A stretch of DNA of 64,000 nucleotides from Pararhizobium mangrovi (GTDB taxonomy: Bacteria > Pseudomonadota > Alphaproteobacteria > Rhizobiales > Rhizobiaceae). Shown piece after piece: positions 58,618 through 64,000 of this stretch. The first letter of the stretch is position 1; each line of letters begins with the position of its first letter. The translations under genes were made by a program, and so were the position numbers. The stretch is from the NCBI RefSeq assembly GCF_006516965.1, contig NZ_VHLH01000014.1:1-64000 (forward strand). Reading direction: 5' to 3'. The notes under the pieces are model-generated. The model saw only the letters and a program-made list of their open reading frames with translations. It did not search any database and had not been told where the DNA came from.

Positions 58618-61600
58618 TCAACTCGCCTCGCGCATTTCCTCCGCTGCCTGCAGGTCGACGGAAACGAGCTGGGAGACGCCCTGCTCGGCCATGGTCACGC
58701 CGAAGAGGCGGTTCATGCGCGCCATGGTGATCGGGTTGTGGGTGATGATGACGAAACGCGTCTCGGTGGAGCGGGCCATTTCGTCCATCAAATTGCAGTA
58801 GCGCTCAACATTGTAGTCGTCGAGCGGCGCGTCCACCTCGTCGAGCACGCAGATCGGCGCCGGGTTCGTCAGGAAGACCGCGAAGATCAGCGCCATCGCC
58901 GTCAGCGCCTGCTCGCCGCCCGAAAGCAGGGTCATCGTCTGCGGCTTCTTGCCGGGCGGCCGCGCGAGGATTTCGAGCCCGGCCTCCAGCGGATCGTCGG
59001 ATTCGACGAGCTGCAGCTCGGCGGTGCCACCGCCGAAGAGGTGCTCGAAGAGCCGGCGGAACTCGCGATCGACCACCGTGAAGGCCGAAAGGAGGCGCTC
59101 GCGGCCCTCGCGGTTCAATTCCTGGATCGCGCCGCGCAGCTTGCGGGTCGCGGCGATCACGTCCTCGCGCTCGGCGACGATGCCGGAAAGACGTTCGGCA
59201 AGCTCCGCCTGCTCCTCTTCCGCGCGCAGGTTCACCGCGCCGAGCCGTTCGCGATCGAGCTTGAGACGTTCGAGGTCGCGCTCGATGCGTGCGGGATCGG
59301 GAAGGGCGGCGTCGGGATCGAGGCCGGCCTGCCGGATGGCTTCGTGGGGGGCGCAGTTCAGCACCTCGCGGATGCGCGTCTCGGCTTGCGCGCGGCGGTC
59401 GCGCGCACCGAGGAGCCGCTCCTCGATCCGCCCGCGTTCCTCCCGTGCGCTCGAAAGGGCCGCCAGTGCCTCGCTCGCCGCTTTGTCGCCGGCGCGCTGG
59501 CGCTCTTCCACGGTCGCCAGCGTATCCGCCGCCTGCTTGCGGGCCTTCTCCGCTTCCTCGATCTCGCGAAGGAGACGCCGGCGGCGGGCGTCGATTTCGG
59601 CCGGCGCGTCTTCCATCGCCGCCAGTTCCTCGCGCGCCTCCTTTTCTCGGGCGCGCAGCGAGGCGATATGCTTTTCGGCCCCGGCGGCCCGATCGCGCCA
59701 GGTCGTGCGTTCGCGAGCGATCGCCTGCAGGCGGTTGCGCCGACCGGCGATCTCGCGCTCCTGCCCGTCGCGCGCAGCCCGCGCTTCGGAAAGCGCGCTT
59801 CGCTCTTCGGCGAGGTGCCTGCTCGCCGCGGCCAGGCGTTCGTCGAGCGTGCCGATTTCGGGACAGGCATCGAGCGCTTTCCCCGCCGCGATGCGCTCGG
59901 CCTCGGCATCCGCGATCTGGCCGGAAAGCTGCGCCAGCGCCTCGTCGACGACGGCACGGCGGCTGGCGATCTCTCCGGCGGCGCGTTCGGCCGCGGCATA
60001 AGCTTCGCGTGCCGTGGCGAGCGCCGCGCTCGCCTGCCGCATCCGCTCGCGCGCGTTCCGGCGCTCCTCCTCGGCTGCCGTCGCGGCACGTTGCGCTTCG
60101 GCCAGTTCGCCTTCGGCCCGGTTTACCGCGCCGACAGCCTGCTCGCCCGCCCGTTCGAGATCGGCGAGCCGGTTCTTCTGTTCGAGCCGCAGGGCGGCGG
60201 CCGTCTTCGCGTGGGCTCCGGCAACGTAGCCGTCCCACCGCCAGAGCGCACCGGCGCGCGAAACGAGGCATTGCCCCGTCTTCAACGCCGCCTGCATCCC
60301 GGCGCCATCCTCGACGACGCCGACCTGCGCCAGCCGGCGGGCGAGTTCCGGCGGCGCCTCGACGCATTCGGCAAGCGCCCGGACCCCCTCCGGCAAGTTC
60401 GGATCGCCATCGGCGACACCGAGATCGCGCCAGTGCGCCGGCGCACGTTCGTCCGCCGGCAGGTCGAGATCGTCGCCGAGGGCGGCACCGAGCGCAGCCT
60501 CGAAACCCGGCTCCACCCGGATGCGATCGACCACCGGCGGACCGTTCGCATGGCTCCCGCCGGCATTCAGCATGCGGGTGATCGTGCGCGCCTCGGTCTC
60601 GATTTCCTTCTGCGCGGTGCGCGCCTGCTCGAGCGGACTGCGCCGGGCGGCCTCCTCCGTGCGTGCGGCCTCGAGCGCGGCATCCGCATCGCCGACGCGC
60701 GTTTCGGCAGCCGCAAGTTCGCTTTCGCCCGCTTCGACGGCACGCTGCTTTTCCCCGGGATCCGGCAGGCTTTCCATCTTGCCGGAAAGCGCATCGCGCT
60801 CGCCGCTCGCCTCGTCGTGACGCGCGCGAAGCTTCGCGAGACGCCCCTCGCGCTCACGCAGCGTTTCGGCATGGCGGCTGCGATTGGCCGCCGCCTCGGC
60901 GCGTTCTGCCGTCAACGCAGCGTGTCCTCGCTCGCTTTCGCTCACCCGTTCGCCGGCCGCATCGTAGGCGCGCTTCGCCTCGGCGAGCCGTTCGTCCGCG
61001 CCTTCGAGCCTGCGTTGCAGATGCCGCTCTTCGTCGTCGAGCTTGGCAAGGGCTTCGCCATTGTCGGCGACGAGGCGTTCCTCGCGCGCGACGTCCTCGC
61101 CCGTATGTTTTAGTCGCCGTTCGCATTCGGCCTTGCGCGCGGCGAGCCGCTCCGTCTCCTCGTCGAGATGCTGGCGGGCGATCGTCAGGCGCTGCAGGGC
61201 GGCGGCCGCTTCGGCGTCCCGCTCGCGTCTTTCGGGCACCTCGCGCGCGGCGATCGCCTGTTCCTTCGCCGCCGCGATCTGGCGCTGCGCGGCCTCGGCG
61301 ACGCTTCCCGTCGCCTGCGTCAGGGCGGTCTCGGCCTGCGCGGTCGCCGTCGTCGCCTCGTGCCAGCGCACGTGAAGCAGCGTCGCGTCCGCCTTGCGGA
61401 TCTCCGCCGACAGTGCTTTGAAGCGGTTGGCCTGACGCGCCTGTCGCTTCAGGCTGTCGATCTGGCTTTCCAGTTCGCCCGTGACGTCGTCGAGGCGCGA
61501 AAGATTGCCCTCGGCCGCCTTCAGGCGGAGTTCCGCCTCGTGGCGCCGGCTGTGCAGGCCGGAAATGCCGGCGGCCTCCTCCAGAAGCTGGCGCCGCGCG

Positions 61601-62073
61601 GAAGGCTTCGCCTGGATCAGTTCGCCGATGCGGCCCTGACCGACCATCGAGGGCGAGCGGGCGCCCGTCGCCGCGTCGGCGAAGAGAAGCTGCACGTCCC
61701 GTGCGCGCGCCTCGCGGCCGTTGATGCGGTAGACCGAACCCGCCTCGCGTTCGATGCGGCGGGTGACCTGGATCTCGTCGGCATCGTTGAAGGCGGCCGG
61801 CGCATTGCGCGTGGAATTGTCGAGGAAGAGGCCGACCTCGGCCGTGTTGCGCTTCGCCCGGTTGCCCGATCCGTTGAAGATGACGTCGTCCATGCCGGAC
61901 GCGCGCATGTTCTTGTAGGAGTTCTCCCCCATCACCCAGCGCATCGCCTCGACGAGGTTCGACTTGCCGCAGCCGTTCGGCCCGACGACGCCGGTCAACC
62001 CGCGCTCGATCTGGAAATCGGTCGCGTCGACGAAGGACTTGAAGCCGAGAAGGCGCAGCTTCGTGAACTTCAT
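58618..62073 (-). CDS. smc: Chromosome segregation protein SMC
   Basis: A 1151-residue SMC ATPase that compacts and segregates the chromosome with ScpA and ScpB. It begins MKFTKLRLLGFKSFVDATDF, with Walker A GPNGCGKSN at 31-39. Two long coiled-coil arms flank a hinge at about residues 510-640 (GGSHANGPPVVDRIRVEPGFE onward). The C-terminal signature LLSGGEQALTAMALIFAVFL and Walker B ICVLDEVDAPLDD complete the ATPase. Length and layout are standard. The ATG at 62073 is chosen from this conserved start. It follows the dsbA-like gene after a hairpin. Confidence 0.96.
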   Translation of the reverse strand: MKFTKLRLLGFKSFVDATDFQIERGLTGVVGPNGCGKSNLVEAMRWVMGENSYKNMRASGMDDVIFNGSGNRAKRNTAEVGLFLDNSTRNAPAAFNDADEIQVTRRIEREAGSVYRINGREARARDVQLLFADAATGARSPSMVGQGRIGELIQAKPSARRQLLEEAAGISGLHSRRHEAELRLKAAEGNLSRLDDVTGELESQIDSLKRQARQANRFKALSAEIRKADATLLHVRWHEATTATAQAETALTQATGSVAEAAQRQIAAAKEQAIAAREVPERRERDAEAAAALQRLTIARQHLDEETERLAARKAECERRLKHTGEDVAREERLVADNGEALAKLDDEERHLQRRLEGADERLAEAKRAYDAAGERVSESERGHAALTAERAEAAANRSRHAETLREREGRLAKLRARHDEASGERDALSGKMESLPDPGEKQRAVEAGESELAAAETRVGDADAALEAARTEEAARRSPLEQARTAQKEIETEARTITRMLNAGGSHANGPPVVDRIRVEPGFEAALGAALGDDLDLPADERAPAHWRDLGVADGDPNLPEGVRALAECVEAPPELARRLAQVGVVEDGAGMQAALKTGQCLVSRAGALWRWDGYVAGAHAKTAAALRLEQKNRLADLERAGEQAVGAVNRAEGELAEAQRAATAAEEERRNARERMRQASAALATAREAYAAAERAAGEIASRRAVVDEALAQLSGQIADAEAERIAAGKALDACPEIGTLDERLAAASRHLAEERSALSEARAARDGQEREIAGRRNRLQAIARERTTWRDRAAGAEKHIASLRAREKEAREELAAMEDAPAEIDARRRRLLREIEEAEKARKQAADTLATVEERQRAGDKAASEALAALSSAREERGRIEERLLGARDRRAQAETRIREVLNCAPHEAIRQAGLDPDAALPDPARIERDLERLKLDRERLGAVNLRAEEEQAELAERLSGIVAEREDVIAATRKLRGAIQELNREGRERLLSAFTVVDREFRRLFEHLFGGGTAELQLVESDDPLEAGLEILARPPGKKPQTMTLLSGGEQALTAMALIFAVFLTNPAPICVLDEVDAPLDDYNVERYCNLMDEMARSTETRFVIITHNPITMARMNRLFGVTMAEQGVSQLVSVDLQAAEEMREAS

Positions 62074-62108
62074 CGCCGCCACTCCGGAGGCGACGCGCCA
62101 CGAACGCA

Positions 62109-62136
62109 AACGGCCGGACGCACGCGCCCGGCCGTT
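62109..62136 (-). terminator. Terminator-like hairpin between the DsbA-like gene and smc
   Basis: A perfect 9-bp stem (AACGGCCGG with CCGGCCGTT) and 10-base loop lie 21 bp past the DsbA-like stop codon and 35 bp before the smc start. The minus-strand 3' side is modestly T-rich. Confidence 0.55.
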
Positions 62137-62157
62137 CGTACGGGAATGTCGGAACCC

Positions 62158-62904
62158 TTACTTGGCCTTGTCGAGGATCGACGACATCTGATCAACGGTC
62201 ATGAACCCTTCGTACTTCTTGCCGTCGATGAAGAAGGTCGGCGTCGCGGAGACATCGAATTCCTGCGCCGCGTTGTTGCGTTCGTCGAATATATCGCTGA
62301 CGAGCTTCTGGTTCGTCAAGCAATCGCGAAACTTGTCCTCAGAAAGTCCGGCGAGCTTGGAAATACGCATCAGCGTCTGCTTGGGCTCCTTGGCCGAAGG
62401 CAGCGCCCACTGGTCCCACTGCTCGTAGAGCACGGAAATCATCGGGTAGTACTGGTCCGCCGGCACGCAGCGCGCCAACGCGCTGGCCGCGGCACCGCGC
62501 GGGTCCTGCTTCGGCGAGAAGAGCGGGAACAGCCGGCCGATATACTTCACCTTGCCGGTGTCGATGTATTTCTTCTTGATGCCGTCGAGGGTCTTGTTCT
62601 CGAAGTCGCGGCAGTGCGGGCACGTCATCGAGAAATACTCGACCATCGTGATCGGCGCGTCCTTGGACCCCATCACCCGGTCATCGAGCGTATGGGTCGA
62701 GACGACCTTGTCCATGTCGACGTTGCCGGCGGGCTTCGGCGCCTGCCCGGCATCCTCGGTCGCGGCGGTGACGATCGGGTCGACGCCGGAAGGCGTGTGG
62801 TCGGTGCCGGCGGCGAAGGCGGCTCCGGCAAACGTCGTCAGGCCGAAGAGCGCGGCGAAGAGGCCGGTGGCGGTACGCGCGAGGAAGCGGGTGGACTTTG
62901 GCAT
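62158..62904 (-). CDS. DsbA family thioredoxin-domain protein
   Basis: A 248-residue exported thiol-disulfide oxidoreductase. The signal peptide ends near AFAAG (residue 32), followed by a linker to about 65. The thioredoxin fold carries the active site Cys95-Pro-His-Cys98 and a cis-proline in SATPTFFI. CPHC is the DsbA-type oxidase motif, so it probably introduces disulfides into periplasmic proteins; the family also includes DsbG/ScsC-like isomerases. The ATG at 62904 gives a good signal peptide. Location just before smc is common in Rhizobiales. Confidence 0.92.
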   Translation of the reverse strand: MPKSTRFLARTATGLFAALFGLTTFAGAAFAAGTDHTPSGVDPIVTAATEDAGQAPKPAGNVDMDKVVSTHTLDDRVMGSKDAPITMVEYFSMTCPHCRDFENKTLDGIKKKYIDTGKVKYIGRLFPLFSPKQDPRGAAASALARCVPADQYYPMISVLYEQWDQWALPSAKEPKQTLMRISKLAGLSEDKFRDCLTNQKLVSDIFDERNNAAQEFDVSATPTFFIDGKKYEGFMTVDQMSSILDKAK

Positions 62905-63065
62905 CGTTCGTTTTTTCCTTGCCGATCGAAGTCGTTCACGGATAGCCCGCGTGCCGGCCGAGAACAAGGCCGGCAGGTGGTCGCAGCCTCACATCGGTGT
63001 TATTCGCACCTGCCGTTCGAAGGTGCCGTTCGCAGGGCGTCATCTCTGCCGCCATTCGCAGGGTG

Positions 63066-63608
63066 TCAGTCGCCGGTGCCGCGCTCGCCGATCACGCCGC
63101 GGCCGAGACGCTCCAGCGAAGCCCTCAGCCCATCGTCCTCCACGCCTTCCAGCATGGCGTCGAGACGCACCTTTTCCCTTTCGGCGAGGGGGCGCACCCG
63201 AGCGCGGCGAAGCGCGGCGCCGGGTGCGGCCGAAACGGGCTTCTGGACGATGCGGACCCGATCGATCGCCGGAAAGCCGAAAAAGACGTTCACCCGCCGG
63301 ATCAGATCGTCCGTGGCATGGGCGAGGTAGAGCGCGCGGGCACTCTCGCAGGCGACCGTCAGCACGCCAGGTTCGCCGCCGCCCTCGCCGGGATCGATCT
63401 CGCGGCGGCGCCGGTCCCACCGGATGCGTTCGGGCCGCGTGCAATCGGCGAAATCGGCGCCGGCGATCTCATCCCACGCGCCGAGAAGCACGGTGTTGAT
63501 GCCGGCGCGCTTGGCGAGCACCGGGTCGATCATCGCGTTGGCGATCTCGCTGATCTGCCGCACGCCGCCGCGACGCCCGCTTCCGGCACGCTGACGATGC
63601 TGGTTCAT
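63066..63608 (-). CDS. DciA family (DUF721) protein
   Basis: A 180-residue protein with the DUF721 domain at about residues 20-130 (WDEIAGADFADCTRPERIRW and LTVACESARALYLAHATDDLIRRVN). DciA proteins load or recruit the replicative helicase DnaB in bacteria lacking DnaC; that role is likely but not demonstrated for this alphaproteobacterial form. The ATG at 63608 overlaps the stop codon of the preceding membrane-protein gene in ATGA. It ends 162 bp before the DsbA-like gene. Confidence 0.85.
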   Translation of the reverse strand: MNQHRQRAGSGRRGGVRQISEIANAMIDPVLAKRAGINTVLLGAWDEIAGADFADCTRPERIRWDRRRREIDPGEGGGEPGVLTVACESARALYLAHATDDLIRRVNVFFGFPAIDRVRIVQKPVSAAPGAALRRARVRPLAEREKVRLDAMLEGVEDDGLRASLERLGRGVIGERGTGD

Positions 63609-64000
63609 GGCGCGTTCGCGCTCGTGCGCTCGCCGGGCGGGATCGGCGCGGCGGGACCGGTGGCGATGCTCGTCGCCAGCATCAGAAGACCGGAGACGAA
63701 GAGCGCGTCGATCAAGTCCTGGCCGAACATGATGTTGAAGGAACCGGTGATCGCGTAGGTGAAGAACAGGAACAGCGCAAAGGTGATGCGCATGCGGAAG
63801 CGTTCGTCGCGCGGGGCGGCGAAGGCGATCGCAAGCGGCGAGAAGAGCAGCATCGCCGTGACGATGACGCCGAGGATGCCCGCGTCGATACCGGCGGTCA
63901 GGAAGCCGTTGTGAAAATGGGTGACGCGCGTCTTCGCGTAGCGCTGGGGCTCGCCGGCCGGCGTTTTCACGGGAATGCGCACCCGGTCGATGATGTCGTG
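63605..64000 (-). CDS. O-antigen ligase-like membrane protein, C-terminal part (cut by window edge)
   Basis: The frame stays open to the window end, so the N-terminus lies beyond 64000; at least 131 residues are visible. The segment RVTHFHNGFLTAGIDAGILG matches the conserved loop of the O-antigen ligase/Wzy family, which transfers or polymerises glycans at the periplasmic face. At least three hydrophobic segments follow, ending in a Pro-rich tail. A GTG at 63982 is not taken as the true start. Its coupling to the DciA-like gene by a 4-base overlap is unusual for a glycan gene. Confidence 0.7.
   Translation of the reverse strand, partial: HDIIDRVRIPVKTPAGEPQRYAKTRVTHFHNGFLTAGIDAGILGVIVTAMLLFSPLAIAFAAPRDERFRMRITFALFLFFTYAITGSFNIMFGQDLIDALFVSGLLMLATSIATGPAAPIPPGERTSANAP

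Overview
The window is about 64 kb of GC-rich alphaproteobacterial chromosome. Gene content and order point to the Hyphomicrobiales (Rhizobiales): M23 peptidase / clpB / DUF4167 protein / prmC-prfA-ptsP-lysC / ubiG / DUF1178-nitrilase-grxC-comF, then dapE, truA-fmt-def-rmuC. An Aurantimonadaceae- or Rhizobiaceae-like host is plausible, but no rRNA or marker gene here fixes the genus. No tRNA or rRNA gene was found. Dense GC-rich coding produces many long antisense frames that are not genes.

Layout. (1) 0.4-26 kb, conserved housekeeping: cell wall (M23 peptidase, L,D-transpeptidase, dapE), protein quality control (clpB), translation termination and its methylase (prfA, prmC), nitrogen PTS (ptsP), aspartate kinase, ubiquinone synthesis, glutaredoxin, initiator-tRNA formylation and deformylation (fmt, def), truA and rmuC. 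(2) 26-46.9 kb, catabolic accessory region. It holds a fused 5-oxoprolinase/hydantoinase, a hydroxyproline module (deaminase, FAD dehydrogenase, 4-hydroxyproline epimerase, FadR-type regulator), a ribose-type ABC importer, and a regulator-peptide importer-gamma-glutamyltransferase operon that looks built for glutathione or gamma-glutamyl peptides. (3) 47.3-49.9 kb, a CRISPR array with type I-C repeats, joined directly to a truncated cas3. (4) 50-58.3 kb, a DNA-repair-like trio: an Mfd-family helicase, a large SbcC/YhaN-like ATPase and an SbcD/YhaO-like nuclease. (5) 58.6-64 kb, smc, a DsbA-like thioredoxin, a DciA-like protein and an O-antigen-ligase-like membrane protein cut by the window edge.

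The most notable feature is the broken CRISPR-Cas locus. The array has 25 complete repeats, a 26th truncated at its leader-side end, and one more decayed repeat beyond the far end. Transcription polarity is toward lower coordinates. The leader-side repeat keeps only 19 nt and is fused in frame to cas3 just after helicase motif Ia. A single deletion would explain this. It would have removed the rest of cas3, the usual cas5-cas8c-cas7-cas4-cas1-cas2 genes, the leader and part of the first repeat. The intact Cas3 HD-nuclease domain and the array could now share one transcript.

Other points: a short dispersed repeat with TAGAGC-type ends occurs four times, often exactly at a stop codon, and once as an inverted pair bounding a MITE-like 211-bp element. 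A second ~100-bp intergenic repeat family occurs twice. One ABC ATPase has Arg in place of the first Walker A glycine.
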